Shown piece by piece: positions 17,257 to 26,458 of a stretch of 50,621 bases of DNA (positions within the stretch are counted from its first letter, which is position 1; each line of letters starts with the position of its first letter). The notes beneath the pieces were generated by a model. It ran no database searches. It had not been told where the DNA came from and saw only the letters and a program-made list of their open reading frames with translations. Both the position numbers and the translations under genes were made by a program. Source of the stretch: SIG653 sp045578045 (lineage in GTDB: Bacteria; Bacillota; Clostridia; Oscillospirales; CAG-382); NCBI GenBank assembly GCA_045578045.1, contig JAZNJM010000084.1, forward strand, positions 1 to 50,621, written 5' to 3'.

Positions 17257-19320
17257 TCAATTCACACGGTTGAGAATAGCGTTATCAATTTTGCCCCATG
17301 CGTTTGGACCTTCACATTTAACGTATATGCCCACAGACATATTTTCACCGCCGTGATAATCCATATTGCTTATGGTTGCAGTATGCCATTCATCAAAAAC
17401 CGTTATCATAGTATCCGCTTTGTAAACGACCTCGCCGTTTACTTTAACGTATGCATAAATTTCAGTTTTTCCACCATCTCCGCCCATAATGGAAATTGAA
17501 AAATTGTATTTTCCTGCTTCAAGAACACCTAAATCTTGTTCAAGGGTAAATTCAACAGAATTTTCAGCAGAACCCCAGAAATGATAATGCTTCGTTCCCG
17601 AAAGGGAATCACTTTGCTTTTCTTCGAAGCCCAATTCTTCAAATTCTGAAAGAGCAGACGCTTTCCAAACGTCAGATTCTTCTTCAAAGGACGAATCCTT
17701 AACAAAGTTATATTCAACCATAGAAATATAACAATTTGCAATAAATCCTTCTGCCTCCCCTTTAATATGATACTTTTTAGCCTCTCCGTTTTTCATAGCT
17801 TCAAGGTCTGCCTTTTCCCAAACGACAGAAACAGAGCGTTTTGAGTTATCAAGCATAACGGCAGAAACAGTTTTAGGAAGAATAATCTCTTCCCCAAGGG
17901 TTAAAACAAGATTCGTGTCTTCAATTTCGTCAACTTTGTTTTCAACAAGGTTTCCCGTTTTAACAAGATTGAAAACCTTCAAAGATTCAAGAGCTTTTCC
18001 GTTTTTATCAAATAAAGCCTGATTGTCAACGGAAGAACCTCCGTGCCATTGTCCCGCATCCTTAGGATCATACCCTCCCGCATAGGAGGTTGCCCAACCA
18101 GAGCCGTCTCTCTCCCAAAGGGCAAGATTTTCTTCATATGTCTCTCCGCCAACGGTTATCCAAGTTCCCTCCCAATAGAAAACACCAATTCCATTTTTCG
18201 TTTTGTTCACAACAGTATCAATAACGTCTCTTATTTGGTTTGCTTGTCCTTGAACAGTATAGGGATAATTTTTAACAATATCGCTTTCATTTGAAACAGT
18301 GTTGTTAAAAAAGTCAGTATCTTCACCTGTGAATGCGTATGAAGTTTCTGCAACCATAACCTTTTTGTTATATTTTGTTGCAATAGTTGAAAGCATTCTC
18401 GAAAGATTGTCAAGAGTTCCGTGCCAGAAAGAGTAATAAGAAGAAGCGAAAACGTCATAATCGACCTTATAGAAATCAAGATTATAACTGTATTCAGCAT
18501 AAGTTGAAACTTTTTCGGGGTTAGAAAAATGAATGGCAACGAGAGCATCGGGACATACCTCTCTTACTGCCCTTGAACCCGCAGACATAAGAGTTGTTAT
18601 ATTTTTCCAACCGTCAGGCTCTGCGGAGGATTCACCGCAAAGAACACCGTTTGTTTCGTTTCCCACCTGAACCATTCCAACGTCAATTCCCGCTTTAACA
18701 ATTTTTTCAAGACATTCTTTAGTATATTGATAAACAGCCGCTGCTTTTTCATCAATATCCATATTTATCCACGCTTTTGGAATCATCTGTTTTTGTGGAT
18801 CAGCCCAAAAATCAGAATAATGAAAATTAACAAGAAGCCTCATTCCGTTTTCAGATGCACGTTTTCCAACGATAATAGCGTTTTCAATATCACAATTTCC
18901 ACCGCCATACCCTTTTCCGTTTTCATCAAAGGGATCGTTCCATATACGAACTCTGATATAGTTTATCCCGTTTTCGTTTAATATTTTGTAAACGTCTTTT
19001 TCTTTTCCTTCGTGGTCAAAAAACTTAACACCGCTTTTTTCAAGAGAAGGAATACAAGAAGAATCCATTCCCATAATAAAATCAGAAGGTATATTTTCAA
19101 CCTTTTTTACGTAAAGAGAATTTGAAGTCAAATTAACGTTCATATTTATATCTTCCTCTTTGCTTGAATTTTTTGAACTTTCTTCCAATATTTCTTCAGA
19201 GGTCGCCTCAGAATTTTCTTCCCTTTGAGATTCGTCTATCATAAGAATTCTATTGCAGGAAGAAAGAATAATTGAAGAAACCAAAACAGAAGCTAATAAA
19301 CAGATTTTTGTTTTATTCAT
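17257..19320 (-). CDS. GH53 endo-beta-1,4-galactanase lipoprotein with Ig-like and CBM domains
   Basis: 687 residues; the lipoprotein signal ends IILSSC. The GH53 catalytic domain (about 75-430) starts DFIMGMDSSCIPSLEKSG and includes YIRVRIWNDPFD and LLVNFHYSDFWADP. The acid/base Glu is in QVGNETNG (about 222) and the nucleophile Glu is in VMVAETSYAF (about 324). After it come a bacterial Ig-like segment (about 455-525) and a C-terminal beta-sandwich of about 160 residues (DSSFEEESDVWKA, YNFSISIMGGDGG, IDNAILNRVN) that resembles the galactan-binding CBM61 found on other GH53 enzymes. It cuts pectic galactan side chains. No ribosome-binding site precedes the ATG, which is unusual for this window. 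Confidence 0.92.
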   Translation of the reverse strand: MNKTKICLLASVLVSSIILSSCNRILMIDESQREENSEATSEEILEESSKNSSKEEDINMNVNLTSNSLYVKKVENIPSDFIMGMDSSCIPSLEKSGVKFFDHEGKEKDVYKILNENGINYIRVRIWNDPFDENGKGYGGGNCDIENAIIVGKRASENGMRLLVNFHYSDFWADPQKQMIPKAWINMDIDEKAAAVYQYTKECLEKIVKAGIDVGMVQVGNETNGVLCGESSAEPDGWKNITTLMSAGSRAVREVCPDALVAIHFSNPEKVSTYAEYSYNLDFYKVDYDVFASSYYSFWHGTLDNLSRMLSTIATKYNKKVMVAETSYAFTGEDTDFFNNTVSNESDIVKNYPYTVQGQANQIRDVIDTVVNKTKNGIGVFYWEGTWITVGGETYEENLALWERDGSGWATSYAGGYDPKDAGQWHGGSSVDNQALFDKNGKALESLKVFNLVKTGNLVENKVDEIEDTNLVLTLGEEIILPKTVSAVMLDNSKRSVSVVWEKADLEAMKNGEAKKYHIKGEAEGFIANCYISMVEYNFVKDSSFEEESDVWKASALSEFEELGFEEKQSDSLSGTKHYHFWGSAENSVEFTLEQDLGVLEAGKYNFSISIMGGDGGKTEIYAYVKVNGEVVYKADTMITVFDEWHTATISNMDYHGGENMSVGIYVKCEGPNAWGKIDNAILNRVN

Positions 19321-19420
19321 ATTTAATATAATGCTTTTTATTCAATATACGTTTTTTCCAATATTCAATATATAAATTATTTATTATTTTTTTCATATTG
19401 AAATAATAGTATTTGCATAA

Positions 19421-19452
19421 GGCTGTAAAAAAACACAGATTTTTTTACAGCC
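19421..19452. terminator. Hairpin between pullulanase and GH53 genes
   Basis: GGCTGTAAAAAAA (19421-19433) pairs with TTTTTTTACAGCC (19440-19452), a 13-bp stem with a 6-base loop. It follows the pullulanase stop codon at 19470 by 17 bases on the minus strand. The U run is inside the 3' arm, so termination may be partial. No consensus promoter was found between this hairpin and the GH53 start, so GH53 may depend on read-through. Confidence 0.6.
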
Positions 19453-19469
19453 CTATTTTTATTTAAAGA

Positions 19470-22175
19470 TTATTTTGCAAGTGCATCGTTAACGTAAACG
19501 CGAATGCTTATTCCTTCAACAGTAACGCTTCCACTTTCTTTTGCAAGAACTTCTCCACCCGCACGTGTAGAATCTGCAACGAGATTCCATTCACCGTCAA
19601 GAGAATAAGGAAGAGTAACATTGTTAGGGTTAATAACCGCAAGAGCTTTTTCGCCATTTGCAGTTGTGAAGCTAACAGCAACAATACCGTTTGCCAAAGA
19701 AGTGTAATCTATAACCGAGCTAACGTCTGAGAAGATACCAAAGGATTTACGCATTTCAATAAGACCTTTGTAGTAAAGCATTGTTGAATATTCTCTGTTT
19801 CCTTCTTTGAGAACTTCCCAGTTGATGTTGTTAATAGCATCGCTTGATTTATATGAGTTTTCGTCTCCGTCCTTCGTTCTGAGCATTTCTTCACCTGCCT
19901 GCCAGAATGGAGTGCCTTTTGAAACTAGAAGAATAGCAGCGCCCAAATTGTTCATCTTGTTGCGAAGGTCATCACTTGCAGTTGGGTTAGAGAGAAGGAG
20001 CTTATCCCAAAGGGTGTTGTTGTCGTGGGCAGACATATAGTTAACAACCATAGCGTTGTCAACAGCCCAACCCATACCAATACCAACTCCGCCTTTCATA
20101 CCGAAAATAACTTTTGCAAGGTTGCTTGATGATGCTCCGTTAATAAAGCCCTGACTTGCTTTGTCGAAAACGCTTCCTTTAAGGCCGTCTCTCATTGCAT
20201 CGTTAAATACTGCAACACCGCCGATACCGTCTCCTGTAGGTTTAATCTGGCTGATGTTACCCTGATTTGCCTGAGCAGAGCCGTCTATGGTGTGTCCCAT
20301 TGTCCAGCCTTCGCCATAGATAATAGCTTCGGGGTTAATTGCGTGAACAGCAGCCTCAACCTCTTTCATTGTTTCAAGGTCGTGAAGTCCCATAAGGTCG
20401 AATCTGAAACCGTCAAGGTCATATTCTTCTGCCCAGTAGGAAACGCTGTCTACCATAAATTTACCAAACATATAACGTTCAGAAGCAGTATCATTTCCGC
20501 AACCGCTTGCAGAGGAGTTTGCACCTGTTGAAGTGTATCTGTAGTAATAATAAGGAACGATTCTGTTGAAAGAGCTGTTTCCGTCATAAGTGTGGTTGTA
20601 AACAACGTCCATAACAACGCCAATACCAGCCTTATGGAGAGCCTGAACCATCTGTTTATATTCACGAATACGAACGTCTCCGTTGAAAGGATCAGTGCTG
20701 TAGCTTCCTTCGGGAACGTTGTAGTTTTTAGGATCGTATCCCCAGTTAAATTCTTTGTCGGGGTTTGCTTCGTCAACCGTTGCATAGTCGTAAACAGGCA
20801 AAAGATGAACGTGAGTAATTCCAAGGTTTACGAGGTAATCAATACCAACGGAAACGCCTGAGGAGTTTTTGAGACCTGTTTCTGTAAAAGCAAGATATTT
20901 ACCTTTATATTTAGAAGAATCAATTTTGTTGCTGAAGTCTCTAACGTGAACTTCCCAGATAACAGCATCTGAATAAGAGTCAATACCCGTTTTGAATTCA
21001 CTCTTCCATCCTTCTGGGTTAGTTGTTGAAAGGTCAACAACCATACTTCTGTTTCCGTTAACACCCGCCGCTTTTGCGTATGGATCAGTTGCTTCCTGAG
21101 TGCCAACAGACGTTGTAACGGAATAAGTGTAATAAGTGCCGTGTCCACATTCTTCCGTATATGACCAAACACCTTTTTCACCTTTAGTCATATCAACGTT
21201 TTTGTATGCATCGCAATCGTTTCCTTTTTCAAAAAGGTTAAGAACAACCTTAGTTGCTGTTGGAGCCCAAACTTTAAAGGTTGTTTTGTTTCCGTTAATA
21301 ACTGCTCCTAAATCGTTTCCGCTATAGGTATAATTATCAACAAATTCTTTGCTATCGAAAATATCTGTAGGAACAACGGATTTTTTGCCATAGCCTTCAA
21401 TCTCTATTTCGTAAATTTTAGAAAGGTCAAGTCTTTCATCAACAACAACTTTTCCGTTTGGTGATGATTTCCCCATAGAGCTGATGGATTTAACAGCAAC
21501 CTCTCTGTCGCCGTCAAATACTTTAATCTGAGAAAGGGCAGAAATTGTAATTTCAGGTGTAACGCTGTAATAAATCGTGTTGAAATCAACCATTCCAGCC
21601 ATTGCAAATTTTTTAATCATTTCGAGGGTTTTTCCTCCGTCTTTACTTGTATATTGTGATCCGTCTCCACTCTTGAGGTAAATAAAGGTGTCTGTACCCT
21701 CAAGAACTGCAAAACGGTCTTGTTCAAAGTCTTTGGTTGCAGTTCCCCAAGAGCTTCCTCCAGGTTCGGAACAATCTTTACGAACAATAAATCCAACTTG
21801 TTCAACTCCCTCAGGAATATTAACTACAACCTTTGCTCCGTATGCACATTCGTGGAAAGTGTATCCTTTACCCGCAACATCACCATACCATATCCAGATA
21901 TCGCAGTTTTCATACGTTCCCGAATGATTCCAATAGAGAGTAAGCTGATTATAGCCTTCTTCTCTTTCGAGAGTGTATTCATCGTCAGGAATAGATGAGC
22001 TTCCTTCTGATGAATTTCCGTCCTCGCTTGCCGCCTCGGATGAGTCGGAAGAAGAGGAGCTGTCTTTGCTTGTGTCTGTGCTTGTGTTTGTGTTATCGCA
22101 CGATACGAGCATAAGCATACTTAAAACCATAAGCAAAGCTAAAACTCGTGTTGCTAACAACTTAAAACTTTTCAT
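19470..22175 (-). CDS. pulA: Type I pullulanase lipoprotein (CBM41-CBM48-GH13)
   Basis: The ATG at 22175 follows GGAGG by five bases; the longer frame has no site. In the 901-aa product the lipoprotein signal ends LMLVSC and a Ser/Asp-rich linker follows. CBM41 comes next (LTLYWNHSGTYENCDIWIW, FIVRKD; about 50-160), then CBM48 (NKTTFKVWAPTATKVVLNLF; about 295-370). The GH13 catalytic domain has the pullulanase signature FNWGYDPKNYNVPEGSYSTD at about 476, MDVVYNHT, GFRFDLMGLHD (nucleophile about 592), IYGEGW (acid about 620) and MSAHDN (about 717). It cleaves alpha-1,6 branches of pullulan or starch-derived dextrins at the surface, complementing the amylase. It has its own promoter at 22286. 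Confidence 0.95.
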   Translation of the reverse strand: MKSFKLLATRVLALLMVLSMLMLVSCDNTNTSTDTSKDSSSSSDSSEAASEDGNSSEGSSSIPDDEYTLEREEGYNQLTLYWNHSGTYENCDIWIWYGDVAGKGYTFHECAYGAKVVVNIPEGVEQVGFIVRKDCSEPGGSSWGTATKDFEQDRFAVLEGTDTFIYLKSGDGSQYTSKDGGKTLEMIKKFAMAGMVDFNTIYYSVTPEITISALSQIKVFDGDREVAVKSISSMGKSSPNGKVVVDERLDLSKIYEIEIEGYGKKSVVPTDIFDSKEFVDNYTYSGNDLGAVINGNKTTFKVWAPTATKVVLNLFEKGNDCDAYKNVDMTKGEKGVWSYTEECGHGTYYTYSVTTSVGTQEATDPYAKAAGVNGNRSMVVDLSTTNPEGWKSEFKTGIDSYSDAVIWEVHVRDFSNKIDSSKYKGKYLAFTETGLKNSSGVSVGIDYLVNLGITHVHLLPVYDYATVDEANPDKEFNWGYDPKNYNVPEGSYSTDPFNGDVRIREYKQMVQALHKAGIGVVMDVVYNHTYDGNSSFNRIVPYYYYRYTSTGANSSASGCGNDTASERYMFGKFMVDSVSYWAEEYDLDGFRFDLMGLHDLETMKEVEAAVHAINPEAIIYGEGWTMGHTIDGSAQANQGNISQIKPTGDGIGGVAVFNDAMRDGLKGSVFDKASQGFINGASSSNLAKVIFGMKGGVGIGMGWAVDNAMVVNYMSAHDNNTLWDKLLLSNPTASDDLRNKMNNLGAAILLVSKGTPFWQAGEEMLRTKDGDENSYKSSDAINNINWEVLKEGNREYSTMLYYKGLIEMRKSFGIFSDVSSVIDYTSLANGIVAVSFTTANGEKALAVINPNNVTLPYSLDGEWNLVADSTRAGGEVLAKESGSVTVEGISIRVYVNDALAK

Positions 22176-22285
22176 AACTTCCTCCAATTATGTTTATTAT
22201 GTTTCGTTTTTGCAAAATACATTCGCCATTTATTTTTGTTTTAAAAAATATTTAACGCTTTTGTATAATGCATTTATTTTCGTAT

Positions 22286-22314
22286 ATAATACCATATTTT
22301 TGCTGTAAAGTCAA
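22286..22314 (-). promoter_or_regulatory. Promoter of the pullulanase gene
   Basis: On the minus strand TTGACT (22314-22309), 17 bases, TATTAT (22291-22286). It gives a leader of about 105 bases. Divergent from the promoter at 22356; the two -35 boxes are 41 bases apart. Confidence 0.75.
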
Positions 22315-22355
22315 TCACTTAAAATATTAATAATGCATAAATAGTCTTTAAACTC

Positions 22356-22384
22356 TTGACAGAATCGAAATGGTGTTGTATAAT
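22356..22384 (+). promoter_or_regulatory. Consensus sigma-A promoter of the SGNH cluster
   Basis: TTGACA (22356-22361), 17 bases, TATAAT (22379-22384), a perfect match. Transcription starts about 30 bases before the first SGNH-like gene. It is probably the main promoter for the genes to 28021. Confidence 0.9.
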
Positions 22385-22420
22385 ACAAATTGAAGGATTA
22401 TGCGGAAAGGTAGATAGGAT

Positions 22421-23410
22421 ATGAAAAATGCAAAGAAAAGTGGATTCAAAAAAAGATTTATAAAATCTGTTTCTTGTGTTCTTTGTGCTTTTTGTTTTGT
22501 ATCTCTATCTTCATGCGATTCTATAAAGCTGAAATTTGCAGGTGAATTAACCGACAAGGGAATCAGCTTTAATTCTGTTGCAAAGGGAGAAATATATCAA
22601 GCGGAAGCGGAAGAGACGATTCTTTCTCCCAACTCATACGATACGGTTTTTGAAGACTGTCTTTTCGTTGGAAACAGAATAATGTGTGATTTTTATTCTT
22701 CTCTTTCACAATGGAAAAAAAATTCGCCGAAACTTCTTGAAAATTCGCTTTTTTTCTGCACTGAAAACTTTAGTGTTTATGAGAATAATTATTCCGATCC
22801 CGAAAGCTCAACAACGCCTTTTCCAACAATAACCGTTAAAAGATACGTTAATGATGAAAGCGATAGCAACGATAAATCTTACAGCAAAAATCGACGCAAG
22901 GCGAGTTCTGTAGAACAGTCTGAGATAAGCTCTGAGGCAGAATATGAAATAGTAACTTTTAAATGCGATGTTGCAACGGCTGTTTTTGAATATGGAGTTA
23001 AAAGGGTTGTTATTTGCCTTGCGGGAATAAATGACCTTCCCGTATATGGAGACGAGGAAAATTGCCATAAAAAAACAGCTTCTGAGATGGGAAAACTTGT
23101 AAAGGAGCTTAAAAGTAGTTTTGAAGGATTGTCAATCGTTGTTTTAAGCGTTCCGCCCATTTCTTCCGACTCGATGTATATGAAAAGCATAAATAATGAA
23201 AAAATTGATATGCTCAACGAAGAGCTTTCCGTTGTTTGCACAGAAAACGGAGCAGATTTTTTACAGATATCTCATTTATTGAAGGATTCAAAAGGCGGTT
23301 TGAAAAGCGAATATTGTGAAGACGGATATTGCAAACTAAACGAAGAAGGAAGCAAAATTATTCTTTCTTCTCTCAGATATTATGCGAAAAAAATAAAAGG
23401 AGAAAATTAA
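22421..23410 (+). CDS. SGNH-like lipoprotein, predicted pseudo-enzyme
   Basis: 329 residues; the lipoprotein signal ends SLSSC, after a basic N-terminus. It is the first of three paralogues. Block I reads DCLFVGNRI where the next two copies have FVGNS, so the nucleophilic Ser is Arg. Block III is kept as LAGINDLPVYG. Block V reads DGYCKLNEEG where the third copy has DGYCH, so the catalytic His is Lys. With both residues lost, hydrolase activity is not expected, yet the fold and reading frame are intact; it may bind substrate or act as a partner. An insertion rich in Ser/Asp/Lys (about 150-190) separates blocks I and III. It overlaps the next gene by one base (TAATG). Confidence 0.8.
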   Translation: MKNAKKSGFKKRFIKSVSCVLCAFCFVSLSSCDSIKLKFAGELTDKGISFNSVAKGEIYQAEAEETILSPNSYDTVFEDCLFVGNRIMCDFYSSLSQWKKNSPKLLENSLFFCTENFSVYENNYSDPESSTTPFPTITVKRYVNDESDSNDKSYSKNRRKASSVEQSEISSEAEYEIVTFKCDVATAVFEYGVKRVVICLAGINDLPVYGDEENCHKKTASEMGKLVKELKSSFEGLSIVVLSVPPISSDSMYMKSINNEKIDMLNEELSVVCTENGADFLQISHLLKDSKGGLKSEYCEDGYCKLNEEGSKIILSSLRYYAKKIKGEN

Positions 23411-24375
23411 TGTTAAAGAAAATTTTATGTAGCTCTCTTGCGGCTTTGACCTTGTTTCTTGCCGCTTCTTGTACTCCTATAAATCTTCCCGAAGAAAGCT
23501 CAGAAGATTATTCAGACGGAGTTATTTATCATTCGGTAGACGGAAATGCTTCAAAAAGCGAAAACGCTTCAAAAAGTGAAGAACCATCTTCTGAACAATC
23601 GGCTCTTGAAGAAAGCTCTGAAGAGGTTTCTTATGATACAGAGCTTAAAATTCCAACCACGATAACAGCAGATTCGGTGGATTCATTTTTTAATGACGGA
23701 ATTTTCGTTGGAAACTCCATAATGCTCAAATATGAAAAATTCGTTTCTAAATATCGTGCTTCGTCTGTTTCAGACTTCCTTGGAACGTCAAAATTCTTCT
23801 GCGCGGGTTCTTTTGGTGTTTATCATAACAACCATACACCAGCAGACAAAGCTGATTCTGTCAATCCAGATTATCAGGGCACGAAATACAGCGTTCAAGA
23901 TATGGTTGGCGTTGCAAATCCAAAGCGTATTTTCCTTAATCTTGCAGGACTTAACGATATGGGAATTTTTCCCGTAAAAAGCTGTGCGGAAGATACCGCA
24001 AAAGAAATGATACAAATTATAGAAGATATTGAAAATGAACATCCCGAAGTTGAAATTGTTGTTCTCAGCACAACGTATATGATAAAGAAAAATAATAATA
24101 TGGCAAGATTGAATAACGAAAATCTTAGCATTATGAACAATCTCATTCTTGACTATTGCAACGCAAACGGTATTGATTTCGTTGACGTTTCAACTCTCCT
24201 TACAGAAAACGGCTGTCTTGCAGATAAATATTGCTCTGATATAGATACCCTTGGATGTCATCTTAACGATAGCGGATGTCTTGTTTGGACGGGGATTCTC
24301 AGAAATTATGCCGCAAAGAAATTGTCGGGTGTTTATAAAAATCCACAAAGTATGCCCTCCCTTTCAAAAGGTTGA
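23410..24375 (+). CDS. SGNH/GDSL-hydrolase-like lipoprotein (copy 2)
   Basis: The start is ATG 23410 with AAGGAGA upstream; the longer in-frame ORF runs back into the previous gene and is not used. In the 321-aa product the signal ends LAASC, followed by a Ser/Glu-rich linker and then the SGNH fold. Block I is DGIFVGNSIML with the Ser present, block III is LAGLNDMGIF, and the C-terminal block is CHLNDSGC with the His present. The family hydrolyses esters of cell-surface polymers or sugars. Such lipoproteins commonly sit beside DUF4358 genes, as here, and are thought to act in polymer O-acylation or deacylation. Substrate unknown. Confidence 0.85.
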   Translation: MLKKILCSSLAALTLFLAASCTPINLPEESSEDYSDGVIYHSVDGNASKSENASKSEEPSSEQSALEESSEEVSYDTELKIPTTITADSVDSFFNDGIFVGNSIMLKYEKFVSKYRASSVSDFLGTSKFFCAGSFGVYHNNHTPADKADSVNPDYQGTKYSVQDMVGVANPKRIFLNLAGLNDMGIFPVKSCAEDTAKEMIQIIEDIENEHPEVEIVVLSTTYMIKKNNNMARLNNENLSIMNNLILDYCNANGIDFVDVSTLLTENGCLADKYCSDIDTLGCHLNDSGCLVWTGILRNYAAKKLSGVYKNPQSMPSLSKG

Positions 24376-24434
24376 TTCATTAACCATTATTTCAGTATAG
24401 GATTTAAAACACCTTATATTTAAGGTTCAAATGT

Positions 24435-25646
24435 ATGAAAAAGAAAATTTTATCTGTATTTCTTATTTCGTTATTGCTTCTTCCCTCTTGCACAGAAGAA
24501 AACGAAAGCAAGAAAGAACAAAGCGGAGAAATGTCTGTTGTTTCGGAAAAGTTTGAAAGCTCTTCCGAAAATGAAGAAAACTCAAATAATGAAGAAAACG
24601 TAGATAATTCTGAAAACTCCGAAAGTTGTGAAAGCGTTGAAAGTACCGAAAGTGCTGAAAGTGTTGAAAACTCTGGAAATGCTGAAAATTTTGAAAGCAT
24701 TGACAGTTCTGATAGTATTGAAGATGTAGGAAGTGCTGAAAGTACCGAAAGTACCGAAAGTACCGAAAGTGCTGAAAACTTTGAAAGCGTTGAAAGCACC
24801 GAAAACTTTGAAAGTTCTGAAAGCACCGAAAACTTTGAAAGTATTGATAAGTCTGAGGCTTCTGAAACAGAGTCTTCTATTCCTGATTCAAGCTATGAAA
24901 TTATGGATACCCCCATTATTCCAGTTCCTGAAAAGCTCGTGGCAGCGGAGGAAGATATGTTTTTCAACGATAGCGTTTTCGTTGGAAACTCCGTAATGCT
25001 TGGGTATAAAAACTTTACCAACAAACAAAGAGCAGGAAGTATTCCCAACTTTTTAGGAAAAGCAAAATTTTTCTGTGCGGGAAGTTGGGGCGTTTATCAT
25101 AATAACAGAACTCTTGCTTCTTCATCAAAAGCAACTAATCCCGAATATGCAGGGGAAAAATACAGTGTTGAAGACGTTGTTGGAGTTATGGGAGTTAAAA
25201 CCGTATATATAAATTTTATGGGACTTAACGACCTCGCTCTTTACTATGATTCAAAAAATTGTGCAAGAAAATGTGCAGATGACGTTATTAAGTTAATTAA
25301 AAAGATTAACAACAGATATCCAGACGTGGACGTTGTTATTTTAAGTGCAACTTATCTAACCGCTTCAAGAAATAATTATGCAAGTTTAAACAATAAAAAT
25401 CTCAGTATGCTTAATAATTATCTTCTTGAATATTGCAACGAAAATGGACTTGATTTCGTTGATATTGCATCTCAGCTCACAGAAAAAGGCTGTCTTGCTG
25501 ATAAATATGCTTCTGACGGATATTGTCATATCGGAACAGGTGGTTATAAAATTTGGACAGCGATTCTTCGAGATTATGCGGTTCAAAAAATGAACGGAAC
25601 CTATATAAATCCCGAAAGGATGCCACTTTTGGGAATAAATAAATGA
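24435..25646 (+). CDS. SGNH/GDSL-hydrolase-like lipoprotein with repetitive Ser/Glu linker (copy 3)
   Basis: 403 residues; ATG 24435 after AAGG. The signal peptide ends LLLPSC. Residues about 20-150 are a low-complexity stalk of ESVESTESAE-type repeats, far longer than in copies 1 and 2. The hydrolase domain follows: DSVFVGNSVMLGY (Ser present), FMGLNDLALY and DGYCHIGTGGYKIW (His present). The C-terminus (MNGTYINPERMPLL) matches that of copy 2 (LSGVYKNPQSMPSL), confirming duplication. The stalk probably carries the enzyme out through the wall. Confidence 0.85.
   Translation: MKKKILSVFLISLLLLPSCTEENESKKEQSGEMSVVSEKFESSSENEENSNNEENVDNSENSESCESVESTESAESVENSGNAENFESIDSSDSIEDVGSAESTESTESTESAENFESVESTENFESSESTENFESIDKSEASETESSIPDSSYEIMDTPIIPVPEKLVAAEEDMFFNDSVFVGNSVMLGYKNFTNKQRAGSIPNFLGKAKFFCAGSWGVYHNNRTLASSSKATNPEYAGEKYSVEDVVGVMGVKTVYINFMGLNDLALYYDSKNCARKCADDVIKLIKKINNRYPDVDVVILSATYLTASRNNYASLNNKNLSMLNNYLLEYCNENGLDFVDIASQLTEKGCLADKYASDGYCHIGTGGYKIWTAILRDYAVQKMNGTYINPERMPLLGINK
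24541..24870 (+). repeat. Minisatellite encoding the Ser/Glu stalk
   Basis: Within the third SGNH gene, runs of 9-base units of the kind GAAAGTACC or GAAAGTGCT repeat many times, including exact tandem copies near 24740-24770. All units are multiples of three, so expansion or contraction changes stalk length without breaking the frame. Confidence 0.75.
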
Positions 25647-25729
25647 TTTAATGAAAATAGGCATTTCGCTCAAAAGCGTGTTTAAATTGAAAATTGAAAG
25701 GTTTTTAAAGTTTGGAGTGTGGAGAGTTT

Positions 25730-25827
25730 AATTCATAATTCATAATTCATAATTCATAATTCATAATTCATAACTCCTAATTCCTAACTCCTAACTCCTA
25801 ACTCCTAACTCCTAACTCCTAATTCCT
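25730..25827 (+). repeat. Heptamer tandem repeat (STRR type)
   Basis: Fourteen uninterrupted 7-base units: six AATTCAT, then eight AACTCCT or AATTCCT. It lies in the 250-base gap between the third SGNH gene and the DUF4358 gene. The abrupt change of unit type suggests two rounds of expansion from related seeds. Confidence 0.95.
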
Positions 25828-25896
25828 AATTTTTTTAAAAAACTAACTCACACTTCTTAAATTAATAAATACACAAAATTGAAAGGAAATAATACT

Positions 25897-26436
25897 ATGA
25901 AAAAATTTGCTATTGCTTTGATAATAAGCGCACTTGTTGTTTCTTTGGCTTCTTGCGGTGAAGAACAATCTTCTGCTACATCCGAAACAGAAAGCTCACT
26001 TGCTTCTATGGAAATTTCTGCCCCTTCTTCCATAACCGCAGAAGAATTTAAAACAAAGATTCTTGAAAAGGTTGCATTTGACGGAGATATGATTGATTGC
26101 ACGAAATTGACCGATTATCCTCTTGATACACACGGCATTAAAGGCGACACATATTCTTCATACGTTTATCTTGAAGTTTCTGATACAACTAATTCGTATG
26201 AAACGGTTATTGTTTTTTCCGCCACATCAAACGATAATGCAAAGGTTATTAAAGAGAAATTAGACAACTATATTAGCAATCTTAAAGCTCAATTTGAAAA
26301 TTATAACGCAACTATAGTTGATATGGTTAATAAATCTGTTGTTAAAGCAGATGGAGATAAGGTTTATCTTATTATATCTCCAAACGTTTCTGAAATTGAA
26401 AACGTTGTTAAAGAGAATCTTGGAGCATTTAACTGA
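25897..26436 (+). CDS. DUF4358-family lipoprotein
   Basis: 179 residues; the start is ATG 25897 (AAAGGAAA upstream), not the TTG at 25879. The lipoprotein signal ends VVSLASC, followed by a Ser/Thr/Glu linker. The domain starts ITAEEFKTKILEKVAFDGDM and contains YSSYVYLEVSDTTNSYETV and a helix IKEKLDNYISNLKAQFENYN, matching DUF4358 as I recall it. The family is often encoded beside SGNH or MBOAT acyl-transfer genes. Its function is unknown; a supporting role for the SGNH proteins is inferred. Confidence 0.75.
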   Translation: MKKFAIALIISALVVSLASCGEEQSSATSETESSLASMEISAPSSITAEEFKTKILEKVAFDGDMIDCTKLTDYPLDTHGIKGDTYSSYVYLEVSDTTNSYETVIVFSATSNDNAKVIKEKLDNYISNLKAQFENYNATIVDMVNKSVVKADGDKVYLIISPNVSEIENVVKENLGAFN

Positions 26437-26458
26437 TAATATCGGATGGTGATACATT

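Noticed and set aside
24404..24826. Leu/Ser-repeat minus-strand frame of 140 aa
   Set aside because: It is the reverse of the Ser/Glu minisatellite in the third SGNH gene and has no start signals.
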